Below, piece by piece: positions 9,576 to 18,735 of a stretch of 64,000 nucleotides of DNA. Every line of letters starts with the position of its first letter. Position 1 is the first letter of the stretch. The notes beneath the pieces are model-generated. The model did no database searches and was not told the origin of the DNA. It was given only the letters and a program-made list of their open reading frames with translations. Made by a program: the position numbers and the translations under genes. Origin of the DNA: Bacillus benzoevorans (GTDB taxonomy: Bacteria; Bacillota; Bacilli; Bacillales; Cytobacillaceae); NCBI RefSeq assembly GCF_014207535.1, contig NZ_JACHGK010000006.1, positions 1-64,000 of the forward strand. The letters run 5' to 3'.

Positions 9576-10919
9576 TTACACCTTCAATTCTTCTTGTATG
9601 TCCTTCAGCTGCCTTTGTAATTGAGTGTCTGTTTTCAGCAGGTTGGAAATCTTTTCATGGGCATGAATAACAGTCGTATGGTCCCTTCCTCCAAATTCTT
9701 CCCCGATCTTTGGCAGGGAAAGATCCGTTAACTCTCGTGACAGGTACATAGCAATTTGCCTCGGAAATGCCACCGTTTTTGTTCTTTTCTTCGCTGTGAA
9801 ATCCTCTAATTTCACATTATAGTGTTCCCCGATAACGCGCTGGATTTCCTGGACGGTAATGATTTTCGGCTTAGAGCTCGGAATGATATCCTTTAACGCC
9901 TCAGCGGCCAGGTCCGCATTAATATCTTTATTAATTAATGACGAATATGCCACAACACGGATGAGTGCCCCCTCCAGTTCGCGGATATTAGAATCAATTT
10001 GATTCGCAATATAGAGCATGGCCTCATTTGGGATATCAAGCCCGTCTGCTTTCGCCTTTTTCCGCAAAATCGCAATTCTTGTTTCTAAATCCGGCGGCGT
10101 GATATCCGTGATTAATCCCCATTCAAAACGTGAACGCAGGCGGTCTTCAAGAGTTGGGATCTCTTTAGGCGGGCGGTCACTGGAAATGACAATTTGTTTA
10201 CTCTCCTCATGAAGAGTATTAAAAGTATGGAAAAATTCCTCCTGGGTTGATTCTTTTCCGGCTAAAAACTGAATATCATCAATTAAAAGAACATCGACAC
10301 TTCGATATTTATTGCGAAATTCCTCAGCTTTGTTGTCGCGGATTGAATTGATAAATTCATTCGTAAATTTCTCGGAAGACAAATAAACAACCTTGGCTGC
10401 CGGATTATGCTCCAGTACATAATGACCGATGGCATGCATCAAATGGGTTTTTCCTAATCCAACCCCCCCATAAATAAATAAGGGATTATAGGCCTTCGCC
10501 GGTGCCTCGGCAACAGCGAGCGATGCTGCGTGGGCGAAACGGTTTCCGGATCCGATGACAAAGGTATCAAACGTATTTTTCTTGTTTAACATATTTGGCG
10601 GGAATTCAGAGTGAAGTTCGTCTTTTTTTACTTTAGGCGGAGTTTGTAACTGTTCTCCATCTTCCGTCTGGTTTTGCGGGATGATAAATTTAACGCCAAA
10701 TTCTTCTCCGGTAATTTCATAGAGAACGCCTGCTATTAAAGGGGAGTAGCGTTCTTCAAGCCAATCACGTGCAAATTCATTTGGAGCGGTAACGACTAAA
10801 GAATTACCTTGCAGGGAATGGGCCTTAGTGGATTTTAGCCATGTGTCAAAGCTAGGCTTACTGACTTTTGTTTGAATATCGACCAATGTCCTATCCCAAA
10901 GATCCGCAATATTTTCCAA
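9576..10919 (-). CDS. dnaA: Chromosomal replication initiator DnaA
   Basis: AAA+ initiator of 447 residues (446 in B. subtilis). Domain I is about 1-80, a short linker 81-110, and the AAA+ domain about 111-325 with Walker A GGVGLGKTH at 151-159 and Walker B VLLIDDIQFLAGK. Domain IV carries the DnaA signature GGRDHTTVIHAHEKI. The start is TTG at 10919, seven bases after AAAGGAGGG, giving LENIADLWDR; upstream in-frame ATG codons lack a ribosome site. DnaA boxes in the upstream region suggest autoregulation. Confidence 0.97.
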   Translation of the reverse strand: MENIADLWDRTLVDIQTKVSKPSFDTWLKSTKAHSLQGNSLVVTAPNEFARDWLEERYSPLIAGVLYEITGEEFGVKFIIPQNQTEDGEQLQTPPKVKKDELHSEFPPNMLNKKNTFDTFVIGSGNRFAHAASLAVAEAPAKAYNPLFIYGGVGLGKTHLMHAIGHYVLEHNPAAKVVYLSSEKFTNEFINSIRDNKAEEFRNKYRSVDVLLIDDIQFLAGKESTQEEFFHTFNTLHEESKQIVISSDRPPKEIPTLEDRLRSRFEWGLITDITPPDLETRIAILRKKAKADGLDIPNEAMLYIANQIDSNIRELEGALIRVVAYSSLINKDINADLAAEALKDIIPSSKPKIITVQEIQRVIGEHYNVKLEDFTAKKRTKTVAFPRQIAMYLSRELTDLSLPKIGEEFGGRDHTTVIHAHEKISNLLKTDTQLQRQLKDIQEELKV

Positions 10920-11010
10920 AAATTTTCCCTCCTTTGCAGATGTTTCGCTAAAAAACAATAGGTCATACGGAGCGTACAACCTATTTCTATCTCTCTATAC
11001 GAAACTGAAA

Positions 11011-11347
11011 TGTGGATAAATATATAATAAGGAAATAAAATAACATTTCGACAATATCCACTGTCTGTGGACAATCTATATCAACTGGAGTGGACAAGTT
11101 GTCAACATGTTATCCACAATCTGTGGATATGTTCAGTTTGTGGATAAATTACTAAGTGTAAAAACAAAAATATAATATCAGATTATAGTAAGGCTTGCAA
11201 TGCCTTTTATAGATTTATCCACAGCTGTCACATGCTGTGATTAATAAATATCCACAGGTAGTTGATTTGTGAAAAAGATGTCAATATATGTTGTGGATAA
11301 TGAAAAATGCTGTTGAAAATTTATCCACAAGCAATTAATGTGGAAAA
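11011..11347. other. oriC, rpmH-dnaA half: DnaA-box cluster
   Basis: Six perfect DnaA boxes (TTATCCACA or its complement) lie at 11011-11019, 11110-11118, 11139-11147, 11215-11223, 11292-11300 and 11321-11329. One-mismatch boxes include TGTGGACAA (11066-11074), TGTGGATAT (11122-11130) and ATATCCACA (11248-11256). A perfect Spo0A-type heptamer TGTCGAA lies on the minus strand at 11053-11047. The cluster corresponds to incA/incB of B. subtilis and covers the dnaA promoter. The rest of 10920-11600 is AT-rich and holds no gene; a hairpin CCGTGA/TCACGG sits at 11520-11544. Confidence 0.93.
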
Positions 11348-11607
11348 ATGAAGCTTGCGCTCAGATATGATCTTTGTAAAAGAAACGGGTAAAAATAAAA
11401 ATGCTGCTGAAAATGGCTCAATCTTTAGGTAGTTCCCAGAGGAATAACTCGGCAAGAAAATATAAAAGGGAACGATTAAGTATTCTTTCCATGATATTTT
11501 TAATATAAAATTAAATTTCCCGTGACATTCGGAGAAATTCACGGTAAAATTTTTTAGGTGAGAAAAGGGAAGTATTTATCATTTTTAGGTAATACTTTAC
11601 TTAAGAG

Positions 11608-11637
11608 TTGACTTTTTATATGATCCGTAATTATAAT
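11608..11637 (+). promoter_or_regulatory. rpmH-rnpA promoter
   Basis: TTGACT (11608-11613), an 18-base spacer and TATAAT (11632-11637), about 45 bases before the rpmH start. A strong sigma-A type promoter. Confidence 0.8.
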
Positions 11638-11682
11638 AAGAGGACTGTCTGAAGAAGCAATCTCTATTAGGAGGTGTAATAT

Positions 11683-11817
11683 ATGAAAAGAACTTATCAA
11701 CCAAATAAACGTAAACACAGTAAAGTTCATGGATTCCGCAGCCGGATGAGCAGCGCAAACGGACGTAAAGTTCTAGCCCGCCGTCGTCGTAAAGGAAGAA
11801 AAGTATTATCTGCCTAG
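11683..11817 (+). CDS. rpmH: 50S ribosomal protein L34
   Basis: 44-residue basic ribosomal protein, MKRTYQPNKRKHSKVHGF to KGRKVLSA, identical in length to the B. subtilis protein. AGGAGGTG precedes the ATG. It is the first gene on the right of oriC, with rnpA following after a partial terminator. Confidence 0.98.
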   Translation: MKRTYQPNKRKHSKVHGFRSRMSSANGRKVLARRRRKGRKVLSA

Positions 11818-11818
11818 G

Positions 11819-11845
11819 CCACTGAAATGTCAGTGGTCTTTTTTC
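11819..11845 (+). terminator. Terminator/attenuator between rpmH and rnpA
   Basis: Stem CCACTGA/TCAGTGG with a four-base loop, then TCTTTTTTCT. It probably lets only part of the rpmH transcripts reach rnpA. Confidence 0.8.
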
Positions 11846-11913
11846 TCATTACCGAAAAAAGGCGGATATTTGCGAACAAATTTGTTAATGAAGTAAATAT
11901 AGGGGCAGCGCGT

Positions 11914-12294
11914 ATGAGAAAAGAATTTCGAGTAAAGAAAAATAAAGATTTTCAGGAAATATTTAAAAAGGGAATGTCTGTGGCCAATAGGCAATTTGTC
12001 GTTTATACATTAAAAAGGCCCGATCAGGTTCATTTTCGGATTGGTTTGTCTGTCAGCAAAAAAATTGGCAATGCGGTGATGCGAAACCAAATTAAGCGCT
12101 ACATCCGGCAGGCATTCCATGAATTTGAAGGACAATTACATAATGCAGCGGATTACGTCATTATTGCACGTAAACCTACCGCCGAAATGGACTTTTTTGA
12201 AGTGAAAAAGAGTCTTACTCATGTTCTGAAGCTGGCGAAGGCCTTAAAAAGAGCAAAAAATAATGAAAATAAACCGGTTCGTGAAGAGAATTGA
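11914..12294 (+). CDS. rnpA: Ribonuclease P protein component
   Basis: 126-residue basic protein subunit of RNase P, which removes the 5' leader of tRNA precursors together with the rnpB RNA. The family motif is intact: VGLSVSKKIGNAVMRN-like (IGLSVSKKIGNAVMRNQIKR) followed by IRQAFHEF and YVIIARKP. I start it at ATG 11914 (MRKEFRVKKNKDFQ), eight bases after AGGGG; an in-frame upstream ATG at 11827 would overlap the terminator hairpin. Confidence 0.95.
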   Translation: MRKEFRVKKNKDFQEIFKKGMSVANRQFVVYTLKRPDQVHFRIGLSVSKKIGNAVMRNQIKRYIRQAFHEFEGQLHNAADYVIIARKPTAEMDFFEVKKSLTHVLKLAKALKRAKNNENKPVREEN

Positions 12295-12389
12295 GAAAAT
12301 ACGCTTACTTTTCATGACTTTTAAAAGCGTTTACTGGTAAAAGATGATAAAATAATTTTTGTATGAAATGAACTATAGAAAATGCAGAT

Positions 12390-12580
12390 CAAATTCGCCC
12401 CGGCGAATTTGCGCCCGGATTTTTTCGAGCTCGCTCGAAAAGTTTCCTTTAAAAAATCCGTGGCATCCGCCGGAGGCTTAACTGCATTCAGCCAGGGTTT
12501 GAACTCTGAATGAACTAGAGAACCCTTTGTATTCATCCCTTAACTTTAGAAGTGGAGGACTTCTGCTGAATGCAGTTAAA
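12390..12580. repeat. Composite palindromic repeat between rnpA and spoIIIJ
   Basis: A block of nested inverted repeats: AAATTCGCC/GGCGAATTT (12391-12410), CGGATTTTTT/AAAAAATCCG (12416-12460) enclosing TTCGAG/CTCGAA, and a 15-base inverted pair TTAACTGCATTCAGC (12478-12492) and its complement (12565-12579) enclosing AGGGTT/AACCCT and AGAAGT/ACTTCT hairpins. It resembles the interspersed palindromic repeats of Bacillus genomes containing GCATCCGCCGGAGGC. It ends about 20 bases before the spoIIIJ ribosome site. Confidence 0.75.
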
Positions 12581-12613
12581 TATTTTGACTTAAACTTTAA
12601 GGAGGAAGGTTGG

Positions 12614-13390
12614 TTGAGGAAAAAAATATTTTTACTAATCGGCTTCATTCTTCTCATCACGCTGCTTAGTGGCTGTGCACAAGTTAATGAGCCGATTACT
12701 CCTGAAAGTGAGGGCATCTGGAATAAATACATCGTTTATCCATTGTCCTGGTTTATTGTAAAAGTGGCGGATTTTGCCGGGGGCAGCTTTGGCTTGTCCA
12801 TTATTATCGTTACGATTATCATTCGTTTGATTATCCTGCCGCTTATGATTAAGCAAATTAAGAGTTCAAAGGCAATGCAGGCAATTCAGCCGGAAATGAA
12901 GAAATTAAAAGAAAAGTACAGTTCAAAGGATCAGAAGACACAGCAACAGCTGCAGGAAGAAACGATGAAATTATTCCAGCAGTATAATATCAATCCGCTT
13001 GCCGGATGTTTTCCGATTCTGATTCAAATGCCGATCCTGATTGGTTTTTATCATGCGATTATGCGGGAACCAAAGCTGCAGGAACATGCTCAATTTCTAT
13101 GGTTTGATCTATCAGCACCGGATCCCATCTTTTTATTGCCGATTTTGGCAGGGGTGACCACTTTTATTCAGCAAAAAATCTCGATGGTTGGAATGGAAGA
13201 TAATCAGCAGATGAAGATGATGCTGTGGATGATGCCGATCATGATCGTTGTGTTCGCCTTCAATTTGCCCACAGCGTTGTCACTATATTGGGTAGTGGGT
13301 AATATCTTCTCAATTGTTCAAACTTACTTTATTAAAGGGCCGGAACTTAAAGCTGCAGCTGCCGGCAAATCGGGGGGAGCCAAAAAGTGA
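12614..13390 (+). CDS. spoIIIJ: Membrane protein insertase SpoIIIJ (YidC/OxaA type)
   Basis: 258-residue lipoprotein insertase that folds membrane proteins and is needed for the SpoIIIA-SpoIIQ channel during sporulation. The lipobox is LLSGC (Cys near residue 20), followed by five membrane segments typical of YidC1; the conserved core includes NPLAGCFPILIQMPILIGFY and LSLYWVVGNIFSIVQ. The start is TTG 12614, eight bases after GGAGG; upstream in-frame codons lie inside the repeat. The product ends in a basic tail, and jag overlaps the stop codon. Confidence 0.95.
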   Translation: MRKKIFLLIGFILLITLLSGCAQVNEPITPESEGIWNKYIVYPLSWFIVKVADFAGGSFGLSIIIVTIIIRLIILPLMIKQIKSSKAMQAIQPEMKKLKEKYSSKDQKTQQQLQEETMKLFQQYNINPLAGCFPILIQMPILIGFYHAIMREPKLQEHAQFLWFDLSAPDPIFLLPILAGVTTFIQQKISMVGMEDNQQMKMMLWMMPIMIVVFAFNLPTALSLYWVVGNIFSIVQTYFIKGPELKAAAAGKSGGAKK

Positions 13391-14007
13391 AACAGGTTAC
13401 TGCTACAGGACAAACTGTCAAAGAAGCAGTGCAATCAGCTTTAGCTCAACTACAGACAACAGAAGATCGTACAGATATTTCGATTATCGATGAGGGCAAG
13501 AAGGGGATTTTTGGTATCTTCGGAACCCGCCCTGCAGTCGTAAAAGTAACGGTTAAAGTTGATCCCATTGAAGAGGCAGGAAGATTTTTAACAGATGTCA
13601 GCGAAAAAATGGGTGTAAAAGTAACGATCGAGACCGAGAAAAATGGAAAGCAGGTTAAATTTAAGCTTTCCGGTGAGAAAATTGCACTTCTTATTGGAAA
13701 AAGAGGACAAACGTTAAATTCCCTACAGTATTTGACACAATTAGTCATTAACCGTTATTCCGAACAGTATTTGAATGTATTGCTGGATGCAGAGGATTAC
13801 CGCGAAAGAAGAAATGAAACATTGATTCATTTGGCTGAACGGCTGGCACAAAAGGCTGTCAAAACAGGTAGAGAAGTGGCGTTGGAGCCAATGCCGGCAT
13901 ACGAAAGGAAAATAATTCATGCCGCTTTAGTAGATAATAAAAGAATTAAAACCTACTCAAGCGGAGAAGATCCGTATCGCCATATTGTCATAACACCAAA
14001 TAGATAA
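13387..14007 (+). CDS. jag: RNA-binding protein Jag (KhpB/EloR)
   Basis: 206-residue protein with a Jag_N domain (about 1-50), a KH domain (about 60-135, with GKRGQTLNSLQYL) and an R3H domain (about 140-205, with RKIIHAALVDNKRI and HIVITP). In Gram-positive bacteria it binds RNA and affects cell elongation. The GTG start overlaps the spoIIIJ stop, so the two are translationally coupled. Confidence 0.95.
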   Translation: MKQVTATGQTVKEAVQSALAQLQTTEDRTDISIIDEGKKGIFGIFGTRPAVVKVTVKVDPIEEAGRFLTDVSEKMGVKVTIETEKNGKQVKFKLSGEKIALLIGKRGQTLNSLQYLTQLVINRYSEQYLNVLLDAEDYRERRNETLIHLAERLAQKAVKTGREVALEPMPAYERKIIHAALVDNKRIKTYSSGEDPYRHIVITPNR

Positions 14008-14012
14008 GTTCA

Positions 14013-14046
14013 AAGAGCTGATCCATCAGGATCAGCTCTTTTTTTT
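14013..14046 (+). terminator. Terminator of the rnpA-spoIIIJ-jag unit
   Basis: Perfect 12-bp stem AAGAGCTGATCC/GGATCAGCTCTT, ATCA loop, followed by eight T. Confidence 0.95.
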
Positions 14047-14167
14047 ACATATAAATGCATCCCATTTGCTAGAAAACAAGTCGGCATTCCTCCCCACAAG
14101 CTCCCTCTTTTTTGGAAAATATTATAGCAGTATGGTGTTTTTTATTCGTTTCTTAAGTGCTTTATTG

Positions 14168-14223
14168 TTATTCACATGTGGATAAGTTAAAATGGAATAA
14201 TGAAAACGTAGAATTGTGGATAA
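14168..14223. promoter_or_regulatory. DnaA boxes in the jag-mnmE gap
   Basis: Two perfect boxes TGTGGATAA at 14177-14185 and 14215-14223 and a one-mismatch box TTATTCACA at 14168-14176. They lie upstream of mnmE, about 3 kb from oriC. They may titrate DnaA or regulate mnmE. The rest of the 320-base gap shows no gene. Confidence 0.7.
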
Positions 14224-14328
14224 AATGAAACTTTTATTAGTAATAAAACTGCATCGTTGTGATATTTTCATAAATTAGTGATCATAATGGTTGAATAAGA
14301 GTGGACGATAAATGAAGGGGTGAAAAGG

Positions 14329-15714
14329 TTGGAATTGGAGACCATTGCGGCGATATCTACGCCAATGGGTGAAGGCGCTATTGCGATAGTCCGTTTAAGC
14401 GGCGCTGAGGCATTGCCTATTGCCGGCAGACTGTTTCGCAGTCCCGGGGGGAAAAAAATAGAGGAAGTACCAACCCATACGATCCATTATGGGCATATTG
14501 TAGATCCAGTATCAGAGGAAGTTGCTGAAGAGGTAATGATCTCGGTGATGAAGGGACCTAAGACTTTTACAAGAGAAGATGTTGTTGAAATTAACTGTCA
14601 CGGAGGGATTGTTTCCGTTAATCGCGTATTACAGCTTTGTTTGAAAAATGGGGCACGATTGGCGGAACCTGGTGAGTTTACGAAAAGGGCCTTTTTGAAT
14701 GGACGGATTGATTTATCACAGGCAGAGGCCGTAATGGATTTAATCCGGGCCAAAACGGATCGGGCGATGAATGTGGCCCTTGGGCAGATGGAAGGAAGAT
14801 TGTCCAAGCTCATTATGAAGCTGCGCCAGGAATTAATAGAGACCCTTGCACAGATTGAAGTAAATATTGACTATCCGGAATATGATGACGTGGAAGAAAT
14901 GTCGCATAGAATGCTCGAGGAAAAGGCGGCATATGTGAGAGCGGAGATTGACCATTTACTGCAAACCTCACAGCAGGGGAAAATTCTACGCGAAGGCTTA
15001 TCGACGGTTATTGTCGGAAGACCCAATGTAGGAAAGTCCTCGCTTTTAAATTGTCTTGTACAGGAAAATAAAGCGATTGTAACAGATATCCCTGGAACGA
15101 CACGCGATGTGATCGAAGAATTTGTCAATGTACGCGGGGTGCCGCTGCGCTTATTAGACACAGCAGGAATTCGCGAAACAGAGGATATCGTCGAAAGAAT
15201 TGGTGTCGAACGTTCAAGAAAGGTTCTGAAAGAAGCCGATTTGATTTTACTGGTGTTGAACTATTCTGATGTTTTGTCGAAAGAGGATGAAAATCTCTTT
15301 AAAGCCGTTACAGGAATGGATGTAATCGTGATTGTCAATAAAACCGACCTGCAGCAGCAAATTGATATGGAACGTGTCCAGGAGCTTGCCGGCAAGGCGA
15401 AAATCATTACTACATCATTACTTGAAGAACAGGGTGTTGATGATCTGGAGCAGGCGATTGCTCAGCTTTTCTTTACCGGAGCGATTGAGGCTCAGGATAT
15501 GACCTATGTATCAAACAGCCGCCATATTGCCTTACTAAATCAGGCATTACAGGCGATAGAAGATGTCATCAGTGGAAATGAAATGGGGACACCGATCGAT
15601 ATTCTGCAAATTGATTTAACGAGAACATGGGAACTGTTAGGGGAAATCATCGGTGAAAGCGTGCAGGACAGCTTAATTAATCAGCTCTTCTCGCAGTTCT
15701 GTTTAGGGAAATAG
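14329..15714 (+). CDS. mnmE: tRNA uridine-5-carboxymethylaminomethyl(34) synthesis GTPase MnmE
   Basis: 461-residue GTPase that, with MnmG, modifies wobble uridine 34 of tRNAs. Domains: N-terminal THF-binding (about 1-118, TIAAISTPMGEGAIAIVRLSG), helical, and inserted G domain (about 220-375; GRPNVGKSSL, DIPGTTRD, DTAGIR, NKTD). The C-terminus ends in the conserved CLGK motif. I chose TTG 14329, eight bases after GAAGGGG; GTG 14320 would overlap that ribosome site. Followed by mnmG and rsmG in one presumed operon. Confidence 0.96.
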   Translation: MELETIAAISTPMGEGAIAIVRLSGAEALPIAGRLFRSPGGKKIEEVPTHTIHYGHIVDPVSEEVAEEVMISVMKGPKTFTREDVVEINCHGGIVSVNRVLQLCLKNGARLAEPGEFTKRAFLNGRIDLSQAEAVMDLIRAKTDRAMNVALGQMEGRLSKLIMKLRQELIETLAQIEVNIDYPEYDDVEEMSHRMLEEKAAYVRAEIDHLLQTSQQGKILREGLSTVIVGRPNVGKSSLLNCLVQENKAIVTDIPGTTRDVIEEFVNVRGVPLRLLDTAGIRETEDIVERIGVERSRKVLKEADLILLVLNYSDVLSKEDENLFKAVTGMDVIVIVNKTDLQQQIDMERVQELAGKAKIITTSLLEEQGVDDLEQAIAQLFFTGAIEAQDMTYVSNSRHIALLNQALQAIEDVISGNEMGTPIDILQIDLTRTWELLGEIIGESVQDSLINQLFSQFCLGK

Positions 15715-15780
15715 AAAACAATTTGATTAAATATAGGACGTGTATTTAGGGAAATAGAAGGAAGTTTGGAGGAACAATTC

Positions 15781-17670
15781 ATGCAATACGAAGCAGGAAG
15801 TTATGATGTGATCGTGGTAGGCGCCGGTCATGCAGGCTGCGAAGCGGCACTGGCCGCCGCACGTCTAGGGGCAAAAACCTTAATGGTAACAATTAATTTG
15901 GATATGGTAGCCTTTATGCCCTGCAACCCATCTATCGGCGGTCCAGCTAAGGGGGTCGTCGTCCGGGAAATTGATGCCCTCGGCGGTGAAATGGGGAAAA
16001 ATATTGATAAAACTTATATTCAAATGAGAATGCTGAATACCGGTAAAGGTCCGGCAGTGCGGGCGTTACGCGCCCAGGCAGATAAAGTGGCCTATCAGTA
16101 TGAAATGAAAAAAACACTGGAAAATGAACCAAACTTGACCCTTGTTCAAGGGATGGCTGAAAGACTAGTGGCAGAGAACGGAGAATGCCGCGGGATCATT
16201 ACCAAGACTGGTGCAATCTACCGCTCGAAAACTGTCGTGATTACGACCGGTACCTATCTGCGCGGTGAGATTATTATCGGTGAATTAAAATATTCAAGCG
16301 GTCCTAATAATCAACAGCCAGCGATCAAGCTTTCTGAACATCTAGAAGAACTCGGATTTCATTTAGTCCGCTTTAAAACGGGCACTCCGCCGCGGGTGAA
16401 TAGTAAAACGATTGATTACAGCAAAACGGAAATTCAGCCGGGAGACGAGGAACCGCGCGCTTTTTCCTATGAAACAACGAGATTTATCACCGATCAACTG
16501 CCATGCTGGCTGACATACACAAATGAAACGACTCATCAGATTATTGATCAAAACTTACACCGGGCGCCAATGTTCTCTGGAATGGTAAAGGGTACCGGGG
16601 CACGTTATTGTCCCTCTATTGAAGATAAGATTGTCCGTTTCAGCGACAAGCCGAGACATCAAATTTTCCTTGAACCAGAGGGAAGAAATACGGAAGAAGT
16701 CTATGTTCAAGGACTTTCAACCAGTATGCCCGAGGATGTGCAGCATCAAATACTAAAATCCATTGCAGGATTGGAAAAGGCACAGTTAATGAGAGCTGGT
16801 TATGCCATTGAGTATGATGCCGTTGAACCATCCCAGCTTTGGCCGACTTTGGAAACGAAAAAAGTCAAAGGTCTTTATACAGCTGGGCAGATTAATGGAA
16901 CCTCCGGCTATGAAGAGGCAGCTGCTCAAGGGCTGATTGCCGGAATTAATGCCGCGTTAAATGCGCTTGGGCGGGAGGAGCTAATTCTAAGCCGTTCAGA
17001 TGCTTATATCGGGGTATTAATTGATGACCTTGTCACTAAAGGAACGAATGAGCCATACCGTCTCTTAACTTCACGGGCTGAATACCGCCTGCTGCTCCGC
17101 CATGATAATGCTGATCTACGGCTTACTGAAAAAGGGTACAAAATTGGTCTGATTTCTCAGGAGCGTTATGAGAAATTCTCAGAGAAGAAAGAGACCGTTG
17201 AAGCAGAAATAAAACGTCTCTCTTCTATTATCTTAAAACCGAATGGGCAGGTCCAAGAACTGATTAAGAGCCTGGGCGGCACTGAGTTGAAGGATGGTGT
17301 AAGGGCATCCGATTTATTAAAACGTCCGGAAATGAGCTATGAGCATCTTGAAACACTGACGAAAAGTGACATCGAACTTGATGCTGAGGTGAAAGAGCAG
17401 GTAGAAATTCAAATTAAATATCAAGGGTATATTGAAAAATCATTACAGCAGGTTGAGCGGCTGAAGAAGATGGAAGATAAGAAGATACCGGAAAACATTG
17501 ATTATTCCGCTATCACCGGACTGGCAACAGAGGCCAGACAAAAACTGGAGAAAATCCGCCCGTTGTCCATTGCGCAAGCCTCACGCATTTCGGGTGTCAA
17601 TCCGGCAGATATTTCAATCCTGCTGGTCTATTTGGAGCAAGGGAAAATAGCCAGGGTGACGAACGAGTAA
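15781..17670 (+). CDS. mnmG: tRNA uridine-5-carboxymethylaminomethyl(34) synthesis enzyme MnmG
   Basis: 629-residue FAD enzyme (628 in B. subtilis) forming the MnmEG complex for wobble-uridine modification. The FAD-binding motif VVGAGHAGCEAALA is near the N-terminus; PCNPSIGGPAKG, the CPSIEDK segment and the C-terminal SRISGVNPADISILLVYLEQ are typical. Start at ATG 15781, eight bases after GGAGGAA. mnmE ends 66 bases upstream. Confidence 0.97.
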   Translation: MQYEAGSYDVIVVGAGHAGCEAALAAARLGAKTLMVTINLDMVAFMPCNPSIGGPAKGVVVREIDALGGEMGKNIDKTYIQMRMLNTGKGPAVRALRAQADKVAYQYEMKKTLENEPNLTLVQGMAERLVAENGECRGIITKTGAIYRSKTVVITTGTYLRGEIIIGELKYSSGPNNQQPAIKLSEHLEELGFHLVRFKTGTPPRVNSKTIDYSKTEIQPGDEEPRAFSYETTRFITDQLPCWLTYTNETTHQIIDQNLHRAPMFSGMVKGTGARYCPSIEDKIVRFSDKPRHQIFLEPEGRNTEEVYVQGLSTSMPEDVQHQILKSIAGLEKAQLMRAGYAIEYDAVEPSQLWPTLETKKVKGLYTAGQINGTSGYEEAAAQGLIAGINAALNALGREELILSRSDAYIGVLIDDLVTKGTNEPYRLLTSRAEYRLLLRHDNADLRLTEKGYKIGLISQERYEKFSEKKETVEAEIKRLSSIILKPNGQVQELIKSLGGTELKDGVRASDLLKRPEMSYEHLETLTKSDIELDAEVKEQVEIQIKYQGYIEKSLQQVERLKKMEDKKIPENIDYSAITGLATEARQKLEKIRPLSIAQASRISGVNPADISILLVYLEQGKIARVTNE

Positions 17671-17774
17671 AGACGCAGAGCGAAAAAGCAGCGCGGTGAT
17701 GTCCGGCATAGATGCAAGATTGTGTATTTCGGGTAGACCTGGCTTCTTAGACTGTACCAAGAAAGGGTTTTTAA

Positions 17775-18491
17775 ATGAATCAGGAACAATTTATCCAATT
17801 GCTGGCTGAAAGGGGAATTACTCTTACAGACCGGCAGCTGGAGCAGTATGAAATATACTATGAAACACTCGTTGAATGGAATGAAAAAATGAATTTAACC
17901 GCTATTACAGATAAGAGCGAAGTCTATTTGAAACATTTTTTCGACTCTCTCACTGCTGGCTTTTATTTTGACTTTAATCAAGATTTATCCCTGTGTGATG
18001 TGGGAGCAGGTGCAGGTTTCCCAAGTATCCCGATTAAGATTGCCTTCCCAGGGATCCATGTGACGATTGTCGATTCATTGAATAAACGAATCCACTTTTT
18101 AGAACATCTGGCGAAAGAATTGAAGCTTGAAAATGTTCGTTTTATTCATGACCGCGCGGAAACCTTCGGCCAGCTTAAAGGACACCGTGAATCCTATGAT
18201 ATCGTAACGGCTAGAGCGGTAGCAAGAATGTCTGTATTAAGCGAATTATGCCTCCCGCTTGTAAAGGTTGGAGGAACGTTTATCGCGATGAAGGGATCAA
18301 GCGGGCAGGAGGAATTACAAGCTGGGAAAAAGGCCATTACACTTTTTGGAGGGTCCGTAAAAGAGAAATATTCCTTTTTATTGCCTGTTGAAGAAAGCGA
18401 GCGAAATATTTTTCTGATTGCGAAAGAGAAGCCGACTCCGAAGAAATATCCGCGGAAACCCGGCACTCCGAATCGGAGCCCTATAGAGTAA
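17775..18491 (+). CDS. rsmG: 16S rRNA (guanine-N7) methyltransferase RsmG
   Basis: 238-residue SAM-dependent methyltransferase that makes m7G in 16S rRNA (E. coli position 527); its loss gives low-level streptomycin resistance. The SAM motif is DVGAGAGFPSIPIKI, followed by DSLNKRIHFLEHL and VTARAVARMSVLSEL. The C-terminal tail is basic and Pro-rich (KKYPRKPGTPNR). It lies third after mnmE-mnmG. Confidence 0.96.
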   Translation: MNQEQFIQLLAERGITLTDRQLEQYEIYYETLVEWNEKMNLTAITDKSEVYLKHFFDSLTAGFYFDFNQDLSLCDVGAGAGFPSIPIKIAFPGIHVTIVDSLNKRIHFLEHLAKELKLENVRFIHDRAETFGQLKGHRESYDIVTARAVARMSVLSELCLPLVKVGGTFIAMKGSSGQEELQAGKKAITLFGGSVKEKYSFLLPVEESERNIFLIAKEKPTPKKYPRKPGTPNRSPIE

Positions 18492-18735
18492 GAGTTACTT
18501 TTGTAAAAAAATATGGCATAATGAAATGAATGAAATTTTTTTGTCACATTAATGGAGGAACTGCCACAGTGCAGGAAGTTCATTTTATTACAATAATAGC
18601 AATGTTATTCCGATGAAATAAATGACAGGTTCCCTGTGCGCATGAATGAGGGGAGATTATTCTTTGTGATAGCAGGACTTGTCGGTTTTTTCAAGAAATA
18701 ACTATTAGGGAGTTTCGTAAAGGTGGTGCAGGGTG

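Noticed and set aside
12321..12856. Minus-strand frames across the palindromic repeat and spoIIIJ start
   Set aside because: Created by the inverted repeats; no homology or translation signals.
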